Assembly: GCA_963850425.1 (NCBI GenBank)
Contig: CAWKLF010000007.1
Location: forward strand, 1,253,797-1,317,796
Reading direction: 5' to 3'
Origin: Gp1-AA133 sp963850425
GTDB lineage: Bacteria; Acidobacteriota; Terriglobia; Terriglobales; Acidobacteriaceae
Length of the DNA: 64,000 bases
The position numbers were made by a program, and so were the translations under genes. Of this stretch, positions 20,298-28,920 are shown piece by piece (the first letter of the stretch is position 1; each line of letters begins with the position of its first letter). Under the pieces are notes generated by a model. The model searched no databases, had not been told where the DNA came from, and saw only the letters and a list, made by a program, of their open reading frames with translations.

Positions 20298-21416
20298 CTA
20301 CTGGCTGTTGCCGGGCTGCTCCGCCGGCAATGCCGTGAGATTCCCCAGCACTCCGTCGCTTTCATCATTCGGGCCTGCGGTAAAGAACAGTGACGTCGCC
20401 ATCCCATCGTTGGTGGAGTCGCCGCCAAAGCTCAGTCCCCATAGTCCGTCAATGACCAGCGTCTTCCCGGTCGTATCGTCGAGCATCGTCCCTTCATGCT
20501 TGCCGGTCACCATGTTAAAAGCATTGATCGTTCCATCCCCAAAGTTTCCGATCAGCAACCGATGCGTGAACTTCCCGAAGTCACTGGGCGCGAGGGCCAC
20601 ACCCCACGGCGCATTGAGCCACGGACCGTGCTGGAGCGTCAGCAGCAGTCGTCCGGTCGGACTAAACACGCCCACCTGTCCCAAGCCCCCACGGTGGTCT
20701 TCGTCAAGGCTGCCCGGAGACCGGTGCGCGAACGTGACCACCAGGTTCCCGCCCACATTCTGGATATTGAAAGGCGCGTAGTCTGCCGACAGCCCGGGGA
20801 TCTTAAATGCAGTTGTGTTGGTCCCTCCGATGCGCACAAAGTTCGAGTCATAGATTTCCACTTTCCCGGTCTGGAAGTTGGTCGCATAAAACCGCGCGCC
20901 GAAGGGCGGCGTCGCGATGGCGCAACCTTTGTAAACGGCTTTCCCGGAATTGTTCTTGATGATGATTGTGTTGGCAAAATCCGCGGCAGGATTCCAGCCC
21001 GAGATCGTGCCATCCTCGGTCACAAACAGGAAAATCGCCTTGCCTCCACCCACTTGAAATCCAGATGTCGGATTGAAGACGGTTCCGGTTGGAGTAGCCT
21101 TCCCGGTGCCATCGGGCGTAGCAATCTTCACGACCAGCGGTTGCGTTGAGCCTCCCGGGACAAATGGCTTTCCGGACCCGTCATACACCGTAGTCAAGCC
21201 GGAACCATTGTCGGAAATCCACCAGGGTCCGCCGCTGCTTCGCGACATGCCCCAGGCATTCAGAAGTTGGTCATCAACGTTGGGTGCATTCGAGACTGTG
21301 GAAGAATTGGTGGTGAGATCGGTGCGGTGATATTTCTGAGCGCTGCTAAAAGTTGGCAACAGCAACGCCAAAATTGTGGCGGCAAACATAAGTCGGCGAT
21401 CGGCTGAGATCGGCAT
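20298..21416 (-). CDS. TIGR03118 family secreted protein
   Basis: A 372-residue exported protein matching the TIGR03118 family. It has a signal peptide ending in FSSAQ, then LTTNSSTVSNAPNVDDQLLNAWG, the WWISDNGSGLTTVYDGSGK segment, NAPWGVALAPSDFG and LLIGNFGDGTINAF. The repeats suggest a beta-propeller. Biochemical function is unknown; members are secreted in Acidobacteriota and other soil bacteria. The start has an excellent GGAGGGGG site. A propeller lyase-like or scaffold role is only a guess. Confidence 0.88.
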   Translation of the reverse strand: MPISADRRLMFAATILALLLPTFSSAQKYHRTDLTTNSSTVSNAPNVDDQLLNAWGMSRSSGGPWWISDNGSGLTTVYDGSGKPFVPGGSTQPLVVKIATPDGTGKATPTGTVFNPTSGFQVGGGKAIFLFVTEDGTISGWNPAADFANTIIIKNNSGKAVYKGCAIATPPFGARFYATNFQTGKVEIYDSNFVRIGGTNTTAFKIPGLSADYAPFNIQNVGGNLVVTFAHRSPGSLDEDHRGGLGQVGVFSPTGRLLLTLQHGPWLNAPWGVALAPSDFGKFTHRLLIGNFGDGTINAFNMVTGKHEGTMLDDTTGKTLVIDGLWGLSFGGDSTNDGMATSLFFTAGPNDESDGVLGNLTALPAEQPGNSQ

Positions 21417-21682
21417 ACATCCCCCTCCACTGAACTGAAATGAACGATCCGGCGCGAAATGAGGCGCGTCTCCTCTAGGCAGAGGTGATCACGGTATGCC
21501 TCGCGCCAACCCGGTTATGTCACCGAATTGTCGAGTTTCGGCAATATTCTTGTCAGACCTCGAGGATAGGGCAGTGAAAAGAGAATTACGGAAGGTTTTG
21601 GGAAGGATCGACTTCAGTCGAGACGTAGCCGCCAAAATGCAGCTGTAGCCGCTGGCGGTTTTGCTCTGGCGCGGGCCCTAAG

Positions 21683-22915
21683 TTATTGGGTGCTGGCCGG
21701 AGTCGACTGCACCCCAGCAGTATCGGTTGGCGCCGGCCGTGCCGCAAAGAAATTATGATCGTAAAGATTACGATACATCCGCCCCGCAATCTCCGCAGCC
21801 TTCGGACCGAATGTAGGCCGCCCACCTTGCAGAAACACCACGGTTACGATTCGTCCCACATCCGTATTTGCGTAGGAAGCAAACCAGCCATAGCGCGTGC
21901 CCGAGCGCGAGCAGGTTCCGGTCTTGCCAAGCACCTGTTCTTCCGCGAAGTTGTAACGAACACTCCGGGCTGTACCGTAGAGCACCGCACCCGCCATCCC
22001 GTCAGAAATTTCCGGAATCACCGGGGCGATATCCAGGTGTCTCTTCACGCGCGGCTGGAAGTTGGCAATTTCCTCAGCCGTGGTCGGATGCTGAGCGTAA
22101 TACAGCGTTCCCCCATTCGCGATCGCAGAAACCATGGCACCCAATTGCAGCGGGGTCATCGAAATGCCCTCGCCGAACGAACACATCTTCCCGACTCCGC
22201 CCAGCTTGCTCGAAATTTCTGCTTCCGGATACGTTCCGAGATGTTCGCCTTCAATGTTGTAGCCGGCCAACTCACCCAGGCCGTACTCATTCGCGTAATA
22301 ACGAATCTTTTCGAAGCCCAGTTTGCGTCCGAGCGCTTCGAAGTACGCATTGTTCGAGCGCGCCAGAGCCGAAGTCAGATTCATGCGGCTGCGCCGGCCC
22401 AGTGCCACCTTCGTATCTTTGTCGATCAGACCTTCGCTCAGCGCGGCCAGCGCGACGGCAACCTTGATTGTGGAACACGGCTGCGCCCCGCTTGAGAGCG
22501 CCAGCTTCTGGTTCACCATCGCCAGAACGCGGCCGCTGGTCGGTTCGATCGCCACCACTGTTCCATTCATGTTGCCGAGTGCGTCGATCGCAGCCTGCCG
22601 GACCACCGGATCTTCGCCCGTGGTCACGTCGCCTTCCGTGATGTCTTCTGCAAAGGAACTCGTATAGAACCGCTCGTAGTAGCGATGCCGCCGCCGATGA
22701 ATCGCGGTGCGCTTGCTTGCAGCAGTAACCGAGCGTTTGCGCGCCAGGTGCGTCATCTTGCGCCGCGCCCGCGCGCTTTCTGCCAATTTTTGTGACTTCG
22801 ACTTGCCAGTAAGTGACCGCGTGTTGACGCTGGCTGCTACGACGATCTTGGACGTAGCCAGCGCAATTATCGCTAACAACAAGAGTCTAAGAATGTTACT
22901 GGTCTTAACCGACAT
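21683..22915 (-). CDS. Penicillin-binding transpeptidase-domain protein
   Basis: A 410-residue protein with an N-terminal signal anchor (LRLLLLAIIALATSKIVVAA), a basic Arg-rich linker and a class D/PBP-type transpeptidase domain. The active-site motifs are complete: Ser-Thr-Ile-Lys (PCSTIKVAV) for SxxK, RSNNAYF for SxN and GKTGTCSRSG for KTG. GEGISMTPLQLGAMVSAIANGG is typical of class B PBPs. It lacks the large non-catalytic N-terminal domain of PBP2/PBP3, so it is a small stand-alone transpeptidase or beta-lactamase-like enzyme acting on peptidoglycan. The ATG at 22915 has AAGGGG at ideal spacing; the longer frame is rejected. Confidence 0.85.
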   Translation of the reverse strand: MSVKTSNILRLLLLAIIALATSKIVVAASVNTRSLTGKSKSQKLAESARARRKMTHLARKRSVTAASKRTAIHRRRHRYYERFYTSSFAEDITEGDVTTGEDPVVRQAAIDALGNMNGTVVAIEPTSGRVLAMVNQKLALSSGAQPCSTIKVAVALAALSEGLIDKDTKVALGRRSRMNLTSALARSNNAYFEALGRKLGFEKIRYYANEYGLGELAGYNIEGEHLGTYPEAEISSKLGGVGKMCSFGEGISMTPLQLGAMVSAIANGGTLYYAQHPTTAEEIANFQPRVKRHLDIAPVIPEISDGMAGAVLYGTARSVRYNFAEEQVLGKTGTCSRSGTRYGWFASYANTDVGRIVTVVFLQGGRPTFGPKAAEIAGRMYRNLYDHNFFAARPAPTDTAGVQSTPASTQ

Positions 22916-23281
22916 CGAGCCCCTTGCCCGTACTAAATACGAACACAAAATTAGATGCACGAATCATGCCAGCCTCTATGGCACGAATCGGCTACCTACG
23001 CCCTCGATACTAAGAGACTTAGCCGTCAGTGAGCAAAGAAATTTTACTTTGCAGTTATCCCGGTCTGGCTGAAGTTAAGTCTTTCCCGCAAAATAGCTTA
23101 CAGGAGAAACACCCTGGTTCTGAGCCTTTCGTAATTCGTAACCAGGTAACCAGAACGATACTCCGCCGCGTGTGCAAAATATTGCCGCTCGAAGGCACGC
23201 CAATGCGCAAGCGGGAGGTTAGGGCACTCCTTGGGTAATTCGGAGCACGAAGAATATGGACCAGCAGGTTTACCGTGAGGA
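22916..23281. other. Intergenic, no gene recognised
   Basis: This spacer holds the upstream region of the transpeptidase gene and the region beyond the end of the response-regulator gene. Short plus-strand frames across it are not family-like. No repeat or RNA gene was recognised. Confidence 0.4.
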
Positions 23282-24044
23282 CTATTCGTCGTCCGCCACG
23301 GGTTCAGCCAGGAACCGGTATCCGACCCCGCGCACGGTCAGCAGATGTCGAGGCTGCGCGGGATTGTCTTCGATGTATCTCCGCAGTCGGACCACGAAGT
23401 TATCGATCGCACGCGTATCGGTATCCTCTTTCAAGCCCCACACTTCCTCCAGAATCGATTTCCGCGAAACCACGCGTCCGTTGCTGCGAATCAAATGCCG
23501 CAAAAGATCAGTCTCCATGAGCGTCATCTGAATCTTGCCCTGGCTCGTGCTCAGCTCGTGCGTGCTGAAGTCGATGGTCTTTCCTTGAAACGAAAATACC
23601 TCTCCCGGTTTCACGCTGTCAGTCGCGCTCACTTCGGCAGAGGGCCTGCTTCGTCCCCGCCCCCGAACGCAACCACTGCGTACGCCGCAGCAAGCCGGTC
23701 AAGCGCGCCAGCAGAATCGCCAACTCGAACGGCTTTGCCAGGTAGTCGTCCGCGCCCGACGCGAAACCTTTCAGCACGTCTTCCGGACGCCCGCGCGCAG
23801 TCAGCATCAGCACCGGCACAAAATTTCTAGCCTCGCGCAGTTCCGTGGCGACTTCGAACCCATCCTTGCCCGGCAACATCACATCCAGCACAACCGCGTC
23901 GAAGTCTTCCTTCCTGGCAAGCAATCGGTCCAGTGCAGCTTCGCCATCTCCCACCACCTCCACCGAATGTCCTTCAGCTTCGAGGTTGTAAGACAGTCCC
24001 TGCGCAAGGTGCGATTCATCCTCCACCACCAGCACGCGACTCAT
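23282..24044 (-). CDS. OmpR-family response regulator, one frameshift
   Basis: The first part is a receiver (VLVVEDESHLAQGL, phosphoacceptor in DAVVLDVMLPGKDGFE, DDYLAKPFEL). The second is a winged-helix DNA-binding domain (LMETDLLRHLIRSNGRVVSRKSILEEVWG, then VVRLRRYIEDNP and TVRGVGYRFL). They are in different frames, joined near 23640 by one extra base. The total length of 763 bases fits about 253 residues plus one base. Each half is well conserved, so the intact regulator is the likely true product. It follows the histidine kinase gene with a four-base overlap (24041-24044) and should be its cognate partner. Confidence 0.8.
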
Positions 24045-24946
24045 GAAGCACTCCGTGGCAACTCCAGAGTGACCGTAGTGCCCTGCCCTTCGCCTGCACT
24101 CTCGGCAAAAACTTTGCCTCCGTGTTTGCGCGCGATCGAGCGCACGATAAACAATCCCAGCCCGGTTCCCTTCACGTGCCCGAGCGAACGGTTCGACGCG
24201 CGATAGAAGCGCTTGAAAATGCGCTTCAGTTCATCGGTCGAAATGCCCACCCCCTGATCGCGCACCCGCAGCACTACGTTCTTCTCGTTCGTCTCGACGC
24301 GCACCGCCACATCGACTTTGCTCCCCGAATACTTCACGGCGTTGTCGATCAGGTTGGAAACGGCGGTTCGCAGCTCCTCCACATCGCCGCGAACGCGTGC
24401 GCCATTGCCGTTCCGCGCCGGCGCCTCGTAGTGCACCGCCTCAGGCTGCAAGTGATGCCGCGTGCGAACCAGTTCCATGCACTCGCGCACCAGCCCATCA
24501 AATTCCACCTCGACCCGCTGATGCTTCGCGCCCTTTTGCGCGGCCTGCCCCGCCTTCAGCACCTGCTCCACGGTTCCCAGCAGGCGATCGGTGTCCATGA
24601 GCATCAGCCCGTAGAACTCCTTGCGGCGCGCTTCGTCGACCGCCCGGGTCTGCAGGGTTTCCAGGTAAAGCCGGATCGAAGCGATCGGCGTTTTCAGTTC
24701 GTGGGTGACCGCGTTGATGAAGCTGTCGTGCTGCTCGTTGCGCCGGACTTCGCGCACCAGAAAAATAGTGTTCAGGATGATGCCCGCCGCAATCGCGCAG
24801 AAGAAGATGAAACCCAGAAAGACTTTGACGCCTTCCTGCCAGTTAAGAATGATCCACCCGCTGCCCACCGCCAGAGCCAGCGCCGCCAGGCCAACCCCGA
24901 GCGTCAGGAAGAAAGCAATCGTCTTGCGGCGAGAGGTAATGCGCAT
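24041..24946 (-). CDS. Sensor histidine kinase
   Basis: A 301-residue membrane kinase. Two N-terminal helices (FFLTLGVGLAALALAVGSGWIIL and VFLGFIFFCAIAAGIILNTIFLV) enclose almost no periplasmic loop, so it has no evident extracellular sensor. The HisKA box is INAVTHELKTPIASIRLYLE; the ATPase has N-box SNLIDNAVKYS, DQGVGIS and GTGLGLFIVRSIARKHGG. It phosphorylates the adjacent OmpR-type regulator. The ATG at 24946 sits just before the first helix; an 18-residue extension has no support. The signal may be intramembrane. Confidence 0.85.
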   Translation of the reverse strand: MRITSRRKTIAFFLTLGVGLAALALAVGSGWIILNWQEGVKVFLGFIFFCAIAAGIILNTIFLVREVRRNEQHDSFINAVTHELKTPIASIRLYLETLQTRAVDEARRKEFYGLMLMDTDRLLGTVEQVLKAGQAAQKGAKHQRVEVEFDGLVRECMELVRTRHHLQPEAVHYEAPARNGNGARVRGDVEELRTAVSNLIDNAVKYSGSKVDVAVRVETNEKNVVLRVRDQGVGISTDELKRIFKRFYRASNRSLGHVKGTGLGLFIVRSIARKHGGKVFAESAGEGQGTTVTLELPRSAS

Positions 24947-25007
24947 GGCAATGTGGTTCCGAGACGATTGTATCTCGCAGCAGTAGCCCCTGAACGGCAC
25001 GAAACTG

Positions 25008-25451
25008 CTATGTCTTCGACCCCACCTCCATCAACTTCTTCGTCATCAGCACGAGCCCCAGAATCTGCGTCCATTCCGAAACAATGTTTCCCACCACCTG
25101 CCCCCACTTGCTGCCCGGATCCACTTCCCAGAACGCGATCACCCACCCGATCCCGGTGATCACCAAAACAATGGTCAGCGAGTGTTCCCGGAGTTTCTCC
25201 AGCAGCGCGTCCGGCAGCTTTCCCTTTGGTTGTCGGCTCTCGCGCGATCCTTTCTCGTACAGATACTTGGTCAACACAATGGTCACAAACACGCCCGTCC
25301 AGTCGGCGATCGCATTCCCAAAGAACGAACCAATGTGGGTGGAAGGCTCCGAGCGCGTGTAAAGCACGATCAGCAGAAGGACCACGCCCAGCGCCCCTAA
25401 ACTCAGCGAATGTTTCCGCAGAAATGACTTGCCTTTGCTTCCCTGCTTCAT
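25008..25451 (-). CDS. Small multi-pass membrane protein
   Basis: A 147-residue protein with about four membrane helices arranged as two similar halves. Each half pairs a hydrophobic helix with a Trp-containing segment (NAIADWTGVFVTIVLTKYLYEKG and NIVSEWTQILGLVLMTKKLMEVG), which suggests internal duplication. AGGGGA precedes the ATG. Family and function are not recognised. It lies between the redox module and the two-component genes on the same strand, and a terminator at 25591 separates it from nrfD. Confidence 0.6.
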   Translation of the reverse strand: MKQGSKGKSFLRKHSLSLGALGVVLLLIVLYTRSEPSTHIGSFFGNAIADWTGVFVTIVLTKYLYEKGSRESRQPKGKLPDALLEKLREHSLTIVLVITGIGWVIAFWEVDPGSKWGQVVGNIVSEWTQILGLVLMTKKLMEVGSKT

Positions 25452-25483
25452 TCCCCTACTCTAACGGATTCGCACGACGCCCC

Positions 25484-25508
25484 GCGCGAGGGTGCCCCAC
25501 CCTCGCGT
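25484..25508. repeat. Short hairpin in intergenic spacer
   Basis: A perfect 9-base inverted repeat (CGCGAGGGT/ACCCTCGCG around GCCCC) lies upstream of the small membrane-protein gene. Its left part (GAGGGTGCCCC) matches the start of the 39-base dispersed repeat found at 27864 and 35586. Confidence 0.5.
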
Positions 25509-25590
25509 CGCGTCCTTTGCGACGTTAGGGTGGGATTCCACAAAAGCATCCTCCAAGGGATTTTTCCAGAGCTCAGAGGATGCTCGCAAA

Positions 25591-25625
25591 GAAAACTGCG
25601 GCTCCCAACTCTCGGGAGCCGCAGT
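25591..25625 (-). terminator. Terminator of the NrfD operon
   Basis: A perfect 12-base-pair stem (ACTGCGGCTCCC with GGGAGCCGCAGT) around a 7-base loop, followed on the minus strand by TTTTC. It sits 29 bases after the nrfD stop, as expected for a rho-independent terminator of the redox operon. Confidence 0.85.
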
Positions 25626-25653
25626 ATCAGTCAGTTTGTCGGAAACAGAATCC

Positions 25654-26817
25654 TCAGGCCACCCCTTCCTTCGCCATCCATCGCGCTGTCTGGTTCTTCG
25701 GAAGAATATCCAGGTAAATCACCGCCCACCGGAACGCCATCACCACCGCCGTGAGCACCATCAAGCTGGCCGCAAACTCGGTCCACTTGGGCACGTAATA
25801 AATCCCGGAGCTGGCCTGCAACCCGGTGATGGAGACGTTAAGCCGGTTCGCCATGAATCCCATCACCACCAGGCTGCAGGTCCAGTACAAACGCTGCGGG
25901 TTATTTCGAATCTTCTCCATAGTCAGCAGCACCAGCGGCGCAGCTACCAGCAGCCCGAACTCTAGCCAGAACGAAAACGTCTCCTCGCGCCACCGGAACA
26001 GATAGGGCAAGGCCCCGCGGCTCGACAGGTCGACGAATCGGAAAATTCCGTAGAGTCCAAGCATCGGTCCAATCACGCGGCTCAACTCGCTGAGAATCGC
26101 CGTGTCGAGCTTCACGTTCAGGGACCGCACGCACAGGTACAGCGCCATCACCGTTACGGCCAGCCCCGCTGGAATCGCCGACAGGTAGAACAGCGTGGTC
26201 AGGTACGGCGTGTACCAAAGGGGATCCAGCTTGCCCTTGGTCAGCAGGTAGAGCCCGCCCAGGAACGACTGGTGCAGTGACGAGAGCACGCAACCCACCA
26301 GCACCAACCCGATCAGAATCCGGTGCTGCTGGTGCAGATACCAGTCACGCACTCCTTTCCAGGGAATCTTTTCGACCAGCGAAGGCGAGAACTCCAGTGA
26401 CAATACGGTCGTGTACAGCATCACGCACCATGACACTTCAAACAGCATCGAGTGCCGGTTCCACATAAAAATCGGATGCCAGATTCTCCACGGCAGCCCC
26501 AGCTCATACATCATGCCCGCGATCACGCTCAGGTATCCAAGGAACGACACCAGCACCGCCGTGCGCAGCACCGGCCGGTACCGTTCGAAGCCGAGCAGGT
26601 AAACGGCAGCCGCGATTCCAAAACCGCCCGCCGACAATCCCACGCCACACAGCGTTCCCAGCCCCACCCACAATCCCCAGGGCTGGGGATCGGTCAGATG
26701 CGTAGACTGGCTGAAACCCAGAGCAAAGCGCGCGTAGGTGGCGTACAGCCCCGCCAGAAAAATCACCGCCACGATCACTCGCCACATCGTAATTTTCGGA
26801 ATTCGTATGCCAGCCAT
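25654..26817 (-). CDS. NrfD/HybB-type membrane quinone-interacting subunit
   Basis: A 387-residue polytopic protein (about nine to ten helices) of the NrfD/PsrC/HybB family. These are membrane subunits that exchange electrons with the quinone pool on behalf of a periplasmic iron-sulfur partner. Family features include WGLWVGLGTLCGVGLSAGGF near residue 45 and GMMYELGLPWRIWHPIFMWNRHS near residue 100. SLHQSFLGGLYLL near residue 185 is also typical. Length and pattern are closest to HybB. AAAGGAG precedes the ATG. Upstream on the same strand are a HybA-like ferredoxin and a GcvH-like protein. No catalytic hydrogenase or molybdopterin subunit lies in the window. Confidence 0.88.
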   Translation of the reverse strand: MAGIRIPKITMWRVIVAVIFLAGLYATYARFALGFSQSTHLTDPQPWGLWVGLGTLCGVGLSAGGFGIAAAVYLLGFERYRPVLRTAVLVSFLGYLSVIAGMMYELGLPWRIWHPIFMWNRHSMLFEVSWCVMLYTTVLSLEFSPSLVEKIPWKGVRDWYLHQQHRILIGLVLVGCVLSSLHQSFLGGLYLLTKGKLDPLWYTPYLTTLFYLSAIPAGLAVTVMALYLCVRSLNVKLDTAILSELSRVIGPMLGLYGIFRFVDLSSRGALPYLFRWREETFSFWLEFGLLVAAPLVLLTMEKIRNNPQRLYWTCSLVVMGFMANRLNVSITGLQASSGIYYVPKWTEFAASLMVLTAVVMAFRWAVIYLDILPKNQTARWMAKEGVA

Positions 26818-26866
26818 AACCCAACTCCTTTCAGACTTACCTAGCTCTCAGTACCAGCAGAGACGC

Positions 26867-27000
26867 CGCAATCAAAGCCGCTCCACCCCCCGCAGACATC
26901 GCAATCAAACCGCGCCAGCCGGCAGAAACCCCGCAATCGAACCCGGCTCAATCCCCGCAGGGGACTCCGCAATCGAACCCGCTCCAGCCCCGCAGGGGCG
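26867..27000. repeat. Imperfect 32-36-base tandem repeat
   Basis: Four diverged copies of a unit beginning CGCAATCRAA start at 26867, 26900, 26932 and 26968. The last two end in CCCCGCAGGGG. They fill the spacer between the ferredoxin and nrfD genes. Copies differ in length and sequence and there are no unique spacers, so this is not a CRISPR array. Confidence 0.75.
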
Positions 27001-27002
27001 CC

Positions 27003-27075
27003 ATTCATTAGCCCAGCGCGTAAGCGCTGGGTAATCCGGCGACAATACCCAAGCCCCGTAGGGGCGACACCCCGC
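27003..27075. repeat. Dispersed hairpin repeat (GCCCAGCGC..GCGCTGGGT)
   Basis: Two small hairpins follow one another: CCCAGCGC/GCGCTGGG around GTAA, and GCCCC/GGGGC around GTA. The first is found again in inverted orientation at 32680-32712, so this is a dispersed intergenic element. It continues the repeat block at 26867. Confidence 0.7.
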
Positions 27076-27083
27076 CCGCTCAA

Positions 27084-27830
27084 TCACATCTCCTCCTTCG
27101 ACACGTTCGCCTCGGACTTCGCCACCTGGTTCCTACGCTCCGTAATCCAATACAAACCCGCCAACAACGACCCGCCCACCAACACCACGGTCGGCACATC
27201 GCCCAACGCGGCCGCGCTCAACGCCGGCATCGCCTGCTGCGGCGGCGCCGTGAACCCCAGCTTCTCGAACGGAACATCGGAGATAAAGAACACCGACGTG
27301 CCCCCCGCCTCCTCGCTGCCATAGATATGCTTCACATACTTCGCATCGTTCAAAACGCGCCGCTGCGCCTCTTCCAGAATCTCGTCACGCCATCCCACAA
27401 TCGACGCCTCCGTCGGGCACGCCTCCACACAAGCCGGCGGCTGGCCCTGCGCCTGGCGCCCCGCGCACATGTCGCACTTCTTCACATAAGGAACGAGCTT
27501 CGACCACTCGTATCGCGGCACGCTGAACGGGCAAGCCACCAGGCAATACCGGCACCCGATGCACTTCGCCCCGTCATAGGTAACCGGCCCGAGCGCGGTC
27601 TTCTTGAGCGCCCCCACCAGGCAAGCCGACGCGCACGCCGGATCCTGGCAGTGCATGCACATTCTCCGCACGTACTTCTCGCCGTGCTCTTCGATCACGG
27701 TCAGCGCGGTCGTCGATAGCTTCGCTTCCGTCTCTTGCGGGAAGCCGTGCAGTTCCTTGCAAGCCTGCTCACAAGCCCGGCACCCGATGCACTTCGTGAT
27801 ATCCACCAGGATGGCTTTCGTCCGTTCCAT
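27084..27830 (-). CDS. HybA-like 4Fe-4S ferredoxin subunit
   Basis: A 248-residue iron-sulfur protein with four four-cysteine clusters: CIGCRACEQAC near residue 13, CMHCQDPACASAC near residue 56, CIGCRYCLVAC near residue 88 and CDMCAGRQAQGQPPACVEAC near residue 117. This is the four-[4Fe-4S] layout of HybA/NrfC/PsrB electron-transfer subunits. A C-terminal helix (VPTVVLVGGSLLAGLYWIT) anchors it to the membrane, as in HybA. No Tat signal is seen at this start. The ATG at 27830 has AAGGAG at ideal spacing. The longer frame to 27905 would translate part of a dispersed intergenic repeat and is rejected. It should pass electrons between an unknown catalytic partner and the NrfD protein. Confidence 0.88.
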   Translation of the reverse strand: MERTKAILVDITKCIGCRACEQACKELHGFPQETEAKLSTTALTVIEEHGEKYVRRMCMHCQDPACASACLVGALKKTALGPVTYDGAKCIGCRYCLVACPFSVPRYEWSKLVPYVKKCDMCAGRQAQGQPPACVEACPTEASIVGWRDEILEEAQRRVLNDAKYVKHIYGSEEAGGTSVFFISDVPFEKLGFTAPPQQAMPALSAAALGDVPTVVLVGGSLLAGLYWITERRNQVAKSEANVSKEEM

Positions 27831-27863
27831 ACCATTCTCCTTCGTGACGCCTGCTTCCACTTC

Positions 27864-27902
27864 GAGGGTGCCCCGTTCAAGCTCCGCTTGGGCGGGGATT
27901 TT
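27864..27902. repeat. 39-base dispersed repeat, copy 1
   Basis: The 39 bases from GAGGGTGCCCCG to GGCGGGGATTTT recur in inverted orientation at 35586-35624 with one mismatch. The element contains CAAGCTCCGCTTG, a near-perfect palindrome. Here it lies in the gap between the GcvH-like and ferredoxin genes. Confidence 0.9.
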
Positions 27903-27936
27903 CAATAGTTCCTTTGCAACACCAGCGCTCCACTCC

Positions 27937-28600
27937 CTACGCCAGCAAGAATTCCTTCACCAGCGTCTCGCGCAATTCCGGCGCGACCCGCATCAGCAAT
28001 CCCGGAATCGGCACCCCGCCATCGGCCGCCATGGTCGGCGACTAATTGCGAAACCATCCCGTTCAGCCGGGTCACGCTGTTCTGCAGCCAGGGCGCCACC
28101 ATCCCGCCCTGCACCAGGTTCTTCTTGTTCAGCACGAGGTCGGGCGACTTCACCATCGCGATCCACCCGTTCTGGTACGGATCCCGCGCAATCAGCCCGG
28201 GATCTGCGATCGCATCTTTGTTAATGACCATCACCACACCTTCGACCGGAGACACCAGGTCAAAGTGCTGATCGCCGCTCACCAGCGTCACCAGCCTCTG
28301 CCCCTGGCGCACCCAGCGGTTTGCCCCCAGCACATCAATGCGATCGATCTTCCCAATCAGATTCGCCGCAAAGCTGTCGACGCCCACGCGCGCATTCTCG
28401 CCGTCTTCTTTCAGCACCCAGGTGTGTCCCGGATGAAAGCAATATCCTTCGGGAATCGAGAAGCCGTATTCCCGTTGCAGGCGTGGAGCAGGCGGCCCCG
28501 CCCACAGTTCAGGCTGTTGCGCCGGCATCTCGCCACGGCTGCGGAAGTAGCTGATCGACATCACCAGCAGGAACATCAGAAGTACAAACAGAATCGACAT
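27937..28600 (-). CDS. Membrane-anchored GcvH-like protein without lipoyl lysine
   Basis: About 220 residues: a membrane helix (SILFVLLMFLLVMSISYF), a linker, then a glycine-cleavage H-protein-like fold from about residue 50 (CFHPGHTWVLKEDGENARVG, then SPVEGVVMVIN and DPYQNGWIAMVK). Aligned by eye to H-protein, the lipoylated lysine of the ESVKA motif falls on Asp110 in VSGDQHFD, so lipoylation is not expected. Start at 28600: GGAGG five bases before ATG. Near 28043 one extra base shifts the frame; removing it gives SPTMAADGGVPIPGLLMRV and a natural end EFLLA at 27937, whereas the unshifted frame runs on into low-complexity sequence. It precedes the HybA-like and NrfD-like genes and is probably part of that membrane redox complex. 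Confidence 0.72.
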
Positions 28601-28761
28601 GACAACCTCCACGCCGGTGGCTGGTCCACGCTTAGAAGGGCGTGCCGCAACCGACTGCACTCCCAGTAAGTGCACGCCAGTGACAAAACCAGCCAACGAT
28701 GAAGATGATTGATAAAGCGGTACTTAGGGAAGAAGGAACAGGTGACGAAAGTCCCTGCCGC

Positions 28762-28798
28762 CACTGCGTTTTGCAGGAGTCACTGCGTTTTGCAGGAG
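28762..28798. repeat. 18-base direct repeat
   Basis: CACTGCGTTTTGCAGGAG occurs twice with a period of 19 bases in the spacer upstream of the GcvH-like gene. The rest of this spacer (28601-28920) holds no recognisable gene. Confidence 0.85.
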
Positions 28799-28920
28799 GG
28801 GTTCCTTGGCTGCAGCCCGCGAGAACTGCCGGGACGAGTGGCTACTGACAGGATTCTCCGTCACTAGCACTTCAGGTTCGATGGCTACTTGCGCCCGAAG
28901 CTCAGGCATTTATGAAACGT

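Noticed and set aside
26867..27000. CRISPR-like array
   Set aside because: Only four diverged units of variable length with no unique spacers, and no cas genes nearby.
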